This document shows, piece by piece, positions 34,565 to 42,176 of a stretch of DNA of 64,000 bases. Origin of the DNA: Actinomycetospora chiangmaiensis DSM 45062 (lineage in GTDB: Bacteria > Actinomycetota > Actinomycetes > Mycobacteriales > Pseudonocardiaceae); NCBI RefSeq assembly GCF_000379625.1, contig NZ_KB903217.1, positions 513,816 to 577,815 of the forward strand. Reading direction: 5' to 3'. The position numbers and the translations under genes were made by a program. Every line of letters starts with the position of its first letter. Within the stretch, counting starts at the first letter, position 1. Under the pieces are notes generated by a model. That model was not told the DNA's origin. It saw nothing but the letters and a program-made list of their open reading frames with translations, and searched no databases.

Positions 34565-36136
34565 GTGACCACCGGACCGTTCAGGTCGAACACCCCGCCA
34601 CCCGCGGCGTTCACCTTCGCCGAGCTGACCCCCACCGCGTTCCTGGAGCGCTCCGAGCACGCGTTCGCGGAGCGGACGGCGATCGTCGACGGCGAGCAGC
34701 GGTTCACCTACGCGCAGTTCGCCGACCGTTCCCGACGGCTGGCGGGGGCGCTCGGGGCGCTCGGCGTCCGGCCCGGTGACCGCGTGGCGGCCCTGGCCAC
34801 CAACAGCCACGTCATGCTCGAGGCCCACCACGGCGTGCCGTTCGCCGGCGGGGTGCTGGTGCCGCTGAACACGCGGCTGTCGGCCGACGAGCTGGTCCAC
34901 ATCGTCACCCACTCCGGCTCCCGGGTGCTGCTGGCCACCGTCGAGCTCGCGGACATGGCGCGCACCGTCGCCGAGCGGACGGGGGTGTCGCTGCTGCTCG
35001 AGGGCGACGACTACGAGGATCGGCTCGGGCGGGCGGCGCCCAGCGTCGTGCCGGTCGCCGACGAGCGCGGGCTGCTCGCGATCAACTACACCTCGGGCAC
35101 CACCGGGCTGCCCAAGGGCGTGATGTACCACCACCGCGGCGCCTACCTGCAGGCGCTCGCGATGGCGTTCCACCTGCGGCTCACCCCGGCGTCGCGCTAC
35201 CTGTGGACGCTCCCGATGTTCCACTGCGACGGCTGGTGCTTCCCGTGGGGTGTCACGGCGTCCGGTGGCACCCACGTGTGCCTGCGCGCCATCGACGCCG
35301 ACGAGATCTGGCGGCTCCTGCGCGACGAGGGCGTCACGCACTTCTGCGCCGCCCCGACGGTCCTGACGATGATCGCGGGCGGGTCCACCGCGTCGCCCCT
35401 CGACCAGCGGGTCACCGTCGCGACCGGCGGCGCCCCGCCGTCGCCGACGCTGCTCTCGCGCATGACGAAGCTCGGCATGGACATCACCCACCTGTACGGG
35501 CTGACCGAGACCTACGGACCCGCCGTCGTGAACGACTGGCACCCCGAGTGGGACGACCTCGACGCCGACGAGCGGGCCCGCCTGCAGGCCCGCCAGGGCG
35601 TCGGCAACGTGGTGGCGGCCCGGCTGCGGGTGATCGCCGAGTCGGGCGCCGACGTGCCGGCCGACGGCGAGACCCTGGGCGAGCTGGTGGTCCGCGGCAA
35701 CGACGTGATGCTCGGCTACTACCGCGACGTCGCCGCCACCGCCGCGGTCGACGCCGCCGGCTGGTTCCGCACCGGCGACCTCGGCGTGGTCCACGCCGAC
35801 GGCTACGTCGAGATCCGCGACCGGTCCAAGGACGTGATCATCTCCGGTGGCGAGAACATCGCGTCGGTCGAGGTGGAGCGGGTGCTCGACAGCCACCCCG
35901 CGGTGATCGAGTCCGCCGTGGTCGGGGTGCCCGACGAGCGGTGGGGCGAGATCCCGGTGGCCTACGTGACCACGAGCGAGGAGGTCGACCCCGACGACCT
36001 CGTGGAGCACGTCCGCACCCACCTCGCCCGCTACAAGGCGCCGAAGCGGATCGTCTTCGGCGAGCTGCCCAAGACCTCGACCGGCAAGATCCAGAAGAAC
36101 GTGCTGCGGGAGCGGGAGACGCAACCCGTGGAGTAG
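34565..36136 (+). CDS. acyl-CoA ligase of the short/medium-chain (DmdB-like) type
   Basis: 523 aa ANL ligase: YTSGTTGLPKG, LPMFHCDGWCFPWG and THVCLR (typical of DmdB-like and plant AAE ligases), GLTETYGPA, FRTGDLG, DRSKDVI and the catalytic Lys in TSTGKIQKN. It makes acyl-CoA from a fatty or branched acid. GTG 34565 is preceded by GGAGG. Single gene, 50 bp after the glycosylase and possibly co-transcribed. Confidence 0.9.
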   Translation: MTTGPFRSNTPPPAAFTFAELTPTAFLERSEHAFAERTAIVDGEQRFTYAQFADRSRRLAGALGALGVRPGDRVAALATNSHVMLEAHHGVPFAGGVLVPLNTRLSADELVHIVTHSGSRVLLATVELADMARTVAERTGVSLLLEGDDYEDRLGRAAPSVVPVADERGLLAINYTSGTTGLPKGVMYHHRGAYLQALAMAFHLRLTPASRYLWTLPMFHCDGWCFPWGVTASGGTHVCLRAIDADEIWRLLRDEGVTHFCAAPTVLTMIAGGSTASPLDQRVTVATGGAPPSPTLLSRMTKLGMDITHLYGLTETYGPAVVNDWHPEWDDLDADERARLQARQGVGNVVAARLRVIAESGADVPADGETLGELVVRGNDVMLGYYRDVAATAAVDAAGWFRTGDLGVVHADGYVEIRDRSKDVIISGGENIASVEVERVLDSHPAVIESAVVGVPDERWGEIPVAYVTTSEEVDPDDLVEHVRTHLARYKAPKRIVFGELPKTSTGKIQKNVLRERETQPVE

Positions 36137-36198
36137 CCCGATCGGGGCATCCCGATGTCGCGCTGTAACCGTGGCGACGGTGCGGCCGACATCGGGGC

Positions 36199-37563
36199 GT
36201 GTCCCGTCGCGTGTGGCTCGCCCTGCTGCTCTCCGTGGTCGTCGCCCTCGGTGGTGCCGCGACCGCGTGGGCCGTCTCCGCCCCGGCCGGGGCGGTCGGG
36301 CACGACGTCTCCTACCCGCAGTGCGGCACGACGCTCCCGACGACGGGCCGGTTCGGCATCGTGGGCGTCAACGGCGGCAAGGTCTCGACCGCCAACCCGT
36401 GCCTCGCCACGCAGTACGCCTGGGCGTCGCGCACGGCGAACGGCGCGGACCTCTACGTCAACACCGGCAACCCCGGCGCGATCTCCACGTTCTACTGGTC
36501 GCAGAGCGGGACCCGCGACCCCGCGCTGTGCACCGACCGGAACTCGAGCGCCGACCCGGGCTGCGCCTACAACTACGGCTGGCACGGCGGCCAGGACTCG
36601 CTGCGGATCGCGAGGAACGCCGTCGGCAGCGGCGTGACCGCCCGGACCTGGTGGCTCGACGTCGAGCTCGCCAACAGCTGGAACGGCACCCCGGCTGCCA
36701 ACGCGGCGTCCCTGCAGGGTGCGGTCGACGCCCTGGTGAGCGGCGGCGTCGGCACCGTCGGCATCTACTCCACGAACTACCAGTGGGGGCAGATCACCGG
36801 CGGCTACACCGCGTCGAACGCCGCCACCTACCGGAGCGGCTGGGCGTCGGCGTTCACCCCGAAGCGCCCCCTGGAGTCGGCGCCGCTCTGGATCGCCGGG
36901 CTCTCCACCCTCGACGCGGCCTCGCGGAACTGCGCCACGAGCTTCACCGGGGCGAGGACCGCGCTCGCGCAGTACTCCGACGGCAACCTCGACGGCGACC
37001 TCGTCTGCGGGGCCCCGCCGACCACGACGCCTCCGACGACGACGACCGTGGCGCCGACGACCACTGCTGCGCCGACGACCACTGCTGCGCCGACGACCAC
37101 TGCTGCGCCGACGACCACTGCTGCGCCGACGACCACTGTTGCGCCGACGACGACTGTCGCGCCGACGACGACTGTCGCGCCCACCACGACCGTGGCGCCG
37201 ACGACGACGGTCGCGCCCACGACCACCACGACGCCCCGTCCGACCAGTAGCGCCCCGGCCCCGACGGCGCCCGGCGCGCCGACCGGCGTGACCGCGACGA
37301 CCGACCCGACCCGCGGCATCGTCCTGCGCTGGACCGCGCCCGCGCAGACCGGTGGGAGTCCGGTGAACCGCTACGTGATCCTGCGGGGCACCGCCGCCGG
37401 CCGGGAGTCGGTCCTCGGTGTCCTCACCTGCAGCACCGCGACCTGCGCGTGGCGCGACACCTCGATCCCGGCGGGCAGCACGGAGTTCTACCAGGTCGCG
37501 GCCGCCAACGACGCGAACCAGGTCGGCCCGCGGAGCCCGGAGGTCAGCGCCCGGGCACGGTGA
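36199..37563 (+). CDS. secreted GH25-like protein with Thr/Pro linker and FnIII domain
   Basis: 454 aa. Signal peptide to about residue 26 (SRRVWLALLLSVVVALGGAA). Residues 30-270 resemble a GH25/lysozyme-like barrel: GHDVSYPQCG at the start and WWLDVELANSW, with D-x-E like the GH25 catalytic pair. Then ten APTTTA/V units (285-344) and a C-terminal FnIII domain (PGAPTGVTATTD onward). Likely exported and wall-associated; peptidoglycan hydrolysis is inference. GTG start. Confidence 0.82.
   Translation: MSRRVWLALLLSVVVALGGAATAWAVSAPAGAVGHDVSYPQCGTTLPTTGRFGIVGVNGGKVSTANPCLATQYAWASRTANGADLYVNTGNPGAISTFYWSQSGTRDPALCTDRNSSADPGCAYNYGWHGGQDSLRIARNAVGSGVTARTWWLDVELANSWNGTPAANAASLQGAVDALVSGGVGTVGIYSTNYQWGQITGGYTASNAATYRSGWASAFTPKRPLESAPLWIAGLSTLDAASRNCATSFTGARTALAQYSDGNLDGDLVCGAPPTTTPPTTTTVAPTTTAAPTTTAAPTTTAAPTTTAAPTTTVAPTTTVAPTTTVAPTTTVAPTTTVAPTTTTTPRPTSSAPAPTAPGAPTGVTATTDPTRGIVLRWTAPAQTGGSPVNRYVILRGTAAGRESVLGVLTCSTATCAWRDTSIPAGSTEFYQVAAANDANQVGPRSPEVSARAR
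37051..37230 (+). repeat. ten 18-bp tandem units
   Basis: Ten units of GCGCC-G-ACGACCACTGCT type encode APTTTA (four), APTTTV (five) and APTTTT. The first four units are identical, so copy number may vary by slippage. They form the linker of the secreted protein. Confidence 0.85.
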
Positions 37564-37579
37564 CGGTCGAGGTCCTGTT

Positions 37580-37622
37580 CTGCCGCGCGACGTGATCGCA
37601 GTGCGACCACGTCGCGTGGCAG
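37580..37622. terminator. bidirectional terminator-like palindrome
   Basis: A 43-bp palindrome with 21-bp arms around a single G. Two mismatches in the DNA both become G-U pairs in one transcript. It lies between convergent genes, 17 bp after the secreted-protein stop and 9 bp before the stop of the DUF2188 gene. Confidence 0.6.
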
Positions 37623-37630
37623 AGGTGGAT

Positions 37631-38788
37631 CTAGCGCGTGGCGTTCTGCAGGCGGCGCGCGCCCTCGTCGGCCTTCTTGGCGCCGATGCCGGTCGCCGAC
37701 CCGACCAGGCGGAGCCCGACCACGGTGACGACGTTGACCAGCCGGCCGGTGATGCGGACCGGGTTGAGCGCCGCGGCGAGGTGGTCGAGCGGCGCGGCGG
37801 CCGCCTCGGTGTAGGCGTGGATCGTCTGCCCGGCGCGGTCGGCGGCGTCGGTGAGCTCCTCGTCGAGCTTCTCGCCCTGCTGGGCGGCCCGGCGGGTGGT
37901 GTTGCGGAGCTCGTCGCTCGCGTCGGCCGCGGTGGCCTCGACCGAGGCTGCCGTCCGGCGGGCGGCCGCCCGGGTCTCGCCCGCGACCTCACGGGCGGTG
38001 CCCCGGACCTCCGAGGCGGCCTCGCGACCGCTGGCGCGCGCGACGTCGGCGGCGTCGCGGGCGGCTGCCTCGACGGACTGGGCGGCGGCGGAGGCGTCGT
38101 CGGCGATCTGTCCGGCGCCCTCCGACACGGTCCGGCCCACCCGCTCGGCGGAGCCCTCGGCGTGGCCGCGCACCTTCTTGCCGGTGGTCGCGAGCTCGTG
38201 ACCGACCTCGTCGGCGGTGTCGGCGGCCTCGTCACCGACGCTGCGGGCGGAGTCGGCGGCCTGGTCGGCCACCGTCCCGGCCCGCTCTGCGGCGGTGTCC
38301 GCGACGGCGCGCGGGCCGGCGGCGGACGAGGAGGAGCCGGATGACGAGGAGCCGGACGACGAGGACGCGCCGGCCTTCGAGCCCGCCTTCTTCCTCGCGG
38401 CGTCGCGCTCGGCGGCGCTGCTCTGGCCGGACGCCTCGAGGCGGGCGCGGTCGAGGTCGGCGACCTCCACCCCGGCCTGGGCGGCCTCGGCGGTCGCCCT
38501 GCGGGCGGCGTCCTCGCCGGTCTGCTTCGCCTCGGCGGCGGCCGCGGCGGCGGACAGCTCCGTGGTGATGCGGTCGGCGTCCTGGGTGTGTGCGGGGACC
38601 TCGGTGGCCTCGACGAGTTCGCCGGTGAGGTCGTGGACCATGACGGCGCCGCCGCCGTCGTTGCGCACGATCTCGACGGCGCGGGCGATGGCCTCGGCCT
38701 GTGTCGGAGCGTGGGCGCTGGGGCGGGTGGCGGCGGGCTTGACGACGATCCAGCCGTCGTCGGACGGGCGGACGTGGCGGTCGGCCAT
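37631..38788 (-). CDS. DUF2188 domain fused to a long Ala-rich helical region
   Basis: 385 aa. Residues 4-55 match DUF2188 (HVRPSDDGWIVVKPAATRPS, then AIARAVEIVRNDGGGAVMVH). After a Ser/Gly linker (about 139-157), ~180 residues are charged Ala-rich heptad-like helix resembling apolipoprotein/LEA proteins. A hydrophobic-amphipathic C-terminal segment (NPVRITGRLVNVVTVVGLRL) could bind membrane. ATG with GGAGAG upstream. Role unknown; a stress or envelope protein is possible. Confidence 0.78.
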   Translation of the reverse strand: MADRHVRPSDDGWIVVKPAATRPSAHAPTQAEAIARAVEIVRNDGGGAVMVHDLTGELVEATEVPAHTQDADRITTELSAAAAAAEAKQTGEDAARRATAEAAQAGVEVADLDRARLEASGQSSAAERDAARKKAGSKAGASSSSGSSSSGSSSSAAGPRAVADTAAERAGTVADQAADSARSVGDEAADTADEVGHELATTGKKVRGHAEGSAERVGRTVSEGAGQIADDASAAAQSVEAAARDAADVARASGREAASEVRGTAREVAGETRAAARRTAASVEATAADASDELRNTTRRAAQQGEKLDEELTDAADRAGQTIHAYTEAAAAPLDHLAAALNPVRITGRLVNVVTVVGLRLVGSATGIGAKKADEGARRLQNATR

Positions 38789-39000
38789 GAGATAGCTCTC
38801 CGGGATGTGCGTGACGCTGGGCTCGGGATCGATGGCCCGAGGTGCCCGACCTCGCCGATCGACTACACGCCCACCTCTATGACGGGGGCCACGAGGCTGC
38901 TCCCGGCCGGCGGCGATCGCACGGAACTCGCGAGAGGGACTTCTCCTCGGGCGGGAGGGGGAGGACGCTGGGTGTCCGAACGACGGAAGGACGGTGCGCC

Positions 39001-39285
39001 ATGACGAGACCCGATGCGATGGTGCCCGAGCAGGTCATCGGCTCCCGGGACGAGGCCGAGCACGCGCGCCTCGAGGAGGCCCGGGCCCAGTACCGCCGGC
39101 TCAACGGCGAGTTCACGATCCTCGAGAACTTCGAGCGTCGGCTCACCCGGCAGATCCACGAGAAGCAGGAACAGGGCCGCGACGACTACGTGCGTGAGCT
39201 CGTGCAGCGCCGTATCTCCGTCCGGTCCCGGCTCGAGGAGATGCGCGTGCGACGGGCGCGCGCGGCGAGCGCCGCAGGGCTCTGA
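39001..39285 (+). CDS. small coiled-coil protein
   Basis: 94 aa, almost all helix: residues 15-90 have a coiled-coil pattern of Arg/Glu/Leu (AEHARLEEARAQYRRLNG, then RRISVRSRLEEMRVRRAR). No domain recognised. ATG 39001 with GAAGGA upstream; an in-frame extension to 38842 looks non-coding. Convergent with the channel gene 8 bp away. The 212-bp gap upstream holds no other feature I can support. Confidence 0.68.
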   Translation: MTRPDAMVPEQVIGSRDEAEHARLEEARAQYRRLNGEFTILENFERRLTRQIHEKQEQGRDDYVRELVQRRISVRSRLEEMRVRRARAASAAGL

Positions 39286-39293
39286 GCGGCGGC

Positions 39294-39812
39294 TCACCGC
39301 TGGTTGCGGGTCCGCCCGGTCTCCACGGCGCCGAGCATCGCCCGGACGACGGTGCCGATGAGGACGAGGTCGAGCACCATCTGCCCGACCACCAGGAGAC
39401 GGGCGGCCGCCGTGACGGGGACGATGTCACCGAAGCCGACGGTGGCCAGCACGGTGACGGTGAAGTAGAGCGCGCCCACCCGGTCGAGCGCCTGGTCGAA
39501 CGAGCCGGGCTCGGACGCGGCGAGCACCACGTAGGTGGTGGCGAAGATCAGGACGAACAGGGGCGCGATCACGGCGAACGCCTCGACCGCCCGCAGCACC
39601 GGCCACCGGGAGCGGCTGATCGCCCGCACCTGCCAGACCGCGGCGCCCGCGAACGCGAGCAGCCCGATCGTCAGCTCGGCGAGGGCGAGGGCGTCGGGTC
39701 GTGCCGTCAACGGCAGCACCGCGTAGAGCCAGCCCATCACGGCCACCGTGACGGTCGACCGGACCGCGGCGCCCACCGCCCGACGGATCGCCGCGCCGCG
39801 TTCCTCGTCCAT
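39294..39812 (-). CDS. two-TM potassium channel-like protein
   Basis: 172 aa. Four hydrophobic segments, the last two flanking a pore loop with the K+ selectivity filter TVGFGD (LYFTVTVLATVGFGDIVPVT). No C-terminal RCK domain: the protein stops about 40 residues after the filter. ATG 39812 is chosen for GGGAGGA 7 bp upstream; GTG 39833 is possible. Function: K+ flux across the membrane. Confidence 0.88.
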   Translation of the reverse strand: MDEERGAAIRRAVGAAVRSTVTVAVMGWLYAVLPLTARPDALALAELTIGLLAFAGAAVWQVRAISRSRWPVLRAVEAFAVIAPLFVLIFATTYVVLAASEPGSFDQALDRVGALYFTVTVLATVGFGDIVPVTAAARLLVVGQMVLDLVLIGTVVRAMLGAVETGRTRNQR

Positions 39813-39878
39813 GCGGTCCTCCCGGACCGGCACCCTGCCCGGCGGCCGTCGTCCCGCGGCAGGGCCGACCGTCCCGAC

Positions 39879-40442
39879 TCACGCCGCGACGGCGGCCCGC
39901 ACCATCGTGGCGAGCACCGGGCCCGCCACCTGCGGCGAGGTGTGCGAGGCGCTGCGGGGCGTGGAGTTCATCAGGCCGAACGCGGCGTGCGCGGCGGTCC
40001 GCACCTCGTCGGTGCTGCGCGGCGGGCCGACCCGCGCGATGACGTCCTCCCACACCTCGACGTAGGCGCGCTGCAGCGCGCGGACCCGCCGTCGGGAATC
40101 GTCGGGGAGCGAGGCGAGGTCGCGGTCCTGCACCGTGATCAGCTCCGGGCGGTGCAGGGCGAAGTCGACCTGGAAGTCGATGAGCGCCGTCAGCCGCTCG
40201 CCGGGGTCGGGGTGGGCGGTGATGATCGCGCGCGCCCCGTCGAGCAGGTACTCGCTGATCCCGACGAGCATCTCGGCGAGCAGTCCCTCCTTCGACGGGA
40301 AGTGCCGGTAGATCGCGGGGCCGCTCACCCCCGCGGCCGCGCCGATGCCGTCGATCGAGGTGCCGTGGAACCCGTGGCGGGCGAACAGGCGCGCGGCCTC
40401 GACCAGGATCTGGTCCCGACGACGGGTCGGCGCGCCTGCCAT
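39879..40442 (-). CDS. TetR-family regulator of the acc/fadE operon
   Basis: 187 aa. HTH: ILVEAARLFARHGFHGTSID, then GVSGPAIYRHFPSKEGLL. Divergent from accD1-accA1-fadE, as with BkaR (Rv2506) in M. tuberculosis, and likely responds to branched acyl-CoA. ATG 40442 has GGAG five bases upstream; ATG 40451 is three codons longer. A dyad lies in the shared promoter. Confidence 0.87.
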   Translation of the reverse strand: MAGAPTRRRDQILVEAARLFARHGFHGTSIDGIGAAAGVSGPAIYRHFPSKEGLLAEMLVGISEYLLDGARAIITAHPDPGERLTALIDFQVDFALHRPELITVQDRDLASLPDDSRRRVRALQRAYVEVWEDVIARVGPPRSTDEVRTAAHAAFGLMNSTPRSASHTSPQVAGPVLATMVRAAVAA

Positions 40443-40482
40443 CAGCTCCATGGCGCCGACACTACGGGCCTTGCGCCGTCGT

Positions 40483-40521
40483 GTGAACGCTCGCTAACGT
40501 CTCGTGTTAGTCAACGTTCAC
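40483..40521. promoter_or_regulatory. nested dyad between TetR gene and accD1
   Basis: Outer repeat GTGAACG (40483-40489) with CGTTCAC (40515-40521); inner repeat CTAAC (40494-40498) with GTTAG (40506-40510). It is centred in the 95-bp divergent gap, so it could control both directions. The GAGGAGG ribosome site of accD1 follows. Confidence 0.55.
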
Positions 40522-40537
40522 ATCCGAGGAGGACGCC

Positions 40538-42094
40538 GTGACCGCGACCGTCGGATCGGGAGACGCAGCGGAGCGGAGCTCGACCGTCGGCTCCGGCCAC
40601 GCCGAGCTGGTGGACGACCTGCGCGCGAAGCTCGCCGCGGTCCGGCTGGGCGGGCCGGAGCGCAGCCGACAGCGTCACGTCGAGCGCGGGAAGCTGCTCC
40701 CGCGGGACCGGGTGGACGCGCTGCTCGACCCGTCGTCGCCGTTCCTGGAGCTCTCGCCGCTCGCGGCGCACGGGATGTACGACGACGCGGCACCGGGCGC
40801 CGGGATCATCACCGGGGTCGGGCGGATCTCCGGGCGGACGTGCGTGGTCGTGGCGAACGACGCCACCGTCAAGGGCGGCACGTACTACCCGATGACGGTC
40901 AAGAAGCACCTGCGGGCGCAGGAGGTGGCGCTGCAGAACCGGCTGCCCTGCGTCTACCTCGTCGACTCCGGGGGCGCCTTCCTGCCCGAGCAGGACAACG
41001 TGTTCCCCGACCGCGAGCACTTCGGCCGCATCTTCTACAACCAGGCCACCATGTCCGGGCTGGGCATCCCGCAGATCGCGGCCGTGCTCGGGTCGTGCAC
41101 CGCCGGCGGCGCGTACGTGCCGGCGATGAGCGACGAGGCGGTGATCGTCCGGAACCAGGGGACGATCTTCCTCGGCGGCCCGCCGCTGGTGAAGGCCGCG
41201 ACGGGCGAGGAGGTGACGGCCGAGGAGCTCGGCGGCGGCGACCTGCACGCCCGCACCTCCGGCGTGGTCGACCACCTCGCCGACGACGACGCCCACGCCC
41301 TCGCGATCGTCCGCGACATCGTCGACACCCTGCCCGCCGACCCGGCGCCGCCGTGGGAGCGCCGCGCCTCCGCACCCCCGGCGAAGGACCCGCGCGAGCT
41401 CTACGACGTGGTGCCGGTCGACGGGCGCAGCGCCTACGACGTGCGCGAGGTGATCTCCCGGGTCGTCGACGGCTCGAGGTTCACCGAGTTCAAGGCGGAG
41501 TACGGGACGACGCTGGTCACCGGGTTCGCCCGCATCCACGGCCACCCGGTCGGCATCGTCGCGAACAACGGCGTGCTCTTCCGCGAGTCCGCACTCAAGG
41601 GCGCGCACTTCGTCGAGCTGTGCGACCAGCGCGGCATCCCGCTGGTGTTCCTGCAGAACATCACCGGGTTCATGGTCGGCCGCGAGTACGAGGCGGGCGG
41701 CATCGCGAAGGACGGCGCGAAGATGGTCACCGCCGTGGCGACGACGCGGGTGCCGAAGCTGACCGTCGTGATCGGTGGGTCCCACGGCGCCGGCAACTAC
41801 GCGATGAGCGGCCGGGCGTACTCGCCGCGGTTCCTGTTCATGTGGCCGAACGCGCGCATCTCCGTCATGGGCGCCGAGCAGGCCGCGACGGTGCTCGGCA
41901 CGGTCGGGTCGTCGAGCGCCGACTCGGTCCGCGAGCAGTACGAGCGCCAGGGCCACCCGTACTACTCGACCGCCCGGCTCTGGGACGACGGCGTCATCGA
42001 CCCGCTCGACACCCGCACCGTCCTCGGCCTCGCGCTGTCCGCCTGTGCCCACGCGCCGCTCGACGACCCACGGTTCGGTGTGTTCCGGATGTAG
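40538..42094 (+). CDS. accD1: methylcrotonyl-CoA carboxylase-type carboxyltransferase (beta)
   Basis: 518 aa carboxyltransferase subunit. Biotin-dependent carboxyltransferase marks: [63 protein letters not shown] and [12 protein letters not shown]. These match 3-methylcrotonyl-CoA carboxylase, which acts in leucine degradation with AccA1. GTG 40538 with GAGGAGG. Codons 9-16 (DAAERSST) lie in a micro-insert flanked by TVGSG repeats and also occur in accA1. Confidence 0.92.
   Translation: MTATVGSGDAAERSSTVGSGHAELVDDLRAKLAAVRLGGPERSRQRHVERGKLLPRDRVDALLDPSSPFLELSPLAAHGMYDDAAPGAGIITGVGRISGRTCVVVANDATVKGGTYYPMTVKKHLRAQEVALQNRLPCVYLVDSGGAFLPEQDNVFPDREHFGRIFYNQATMSGLGIPQIAAVLGSCTAGGAYVPAMSDEAVIVRNQGTIFLGGPPLVKAATGEEVTAEELGGGDLHARTSGVVDHLADDDAHALAIVRDIVDTLPADPAPPWERRASAPPAKDPRELYDVVPVDGRSAYDVREVISRVVDGSRFTEFKAEYGTTLVTGFARIHGHPVGIVANNGVLFRESALKGAHFVELCDQRGIPLVFLQNITGFMVGREYEAGGIAKDGAKMVTAVATTRVPKLTVVIGGSHGAGNYAMSGRAYSPRFLFMWPNARISVMGAEQAATVLGTVGSSSADSVREQYERQGHPYYSTARLWDDGVIDPLDTRTVLGLALSACAHAPLDDPRFGVFRM
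40545..40596 (+). repeat. micro-insert flanked by direct repeats in accD1
   Basis: CGACCGTCGG occurs at 40545-40554 and 40581-40590, on both sides of a 22-bp GC element (40561-40582). The element recurs at 43265-43286 in accA1 and, in another frame, at 30882-30903. Encoded residues: [17 protein letters not shown]. Confidence 0.6.
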
Positions 42095-42106
42095 CCCGTC
42101 CCCGGA

Positions 42107-42161
42107 TGGCAGCGGAGCGTCGTCGCTGTCATCCAGTGACAGCAACGACGCTCGGCTGCCA
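42107..42161 (+). other. intercistronic palindrome between accD1 and accA1
   Basis: 25-bp arms (42107-42131 and 42137-42161) with two mismatches around TCCAG. It occupies most of the 82-bp gap between two genes of one operon, so it is more likely an mRNA-processing or stabilising hairpin or a partial terminator than a full stop. Confidence 0.6.
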
Positions 42162-42176
42162 CCACGAGAGGACCCG

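Noticed and set aside
37051-37230. CRISPR-like repeated array
   Set aside because: Units are 18 bp, contiguous, without spacers, and encode the APTTT linker in frame.
38842-39000. Longer N terminus for the coiled-coil gene at 39001
   Set aside because: Arg/Gly-rich, unlike the helical product; ATG 39001 has a better ribosome site.
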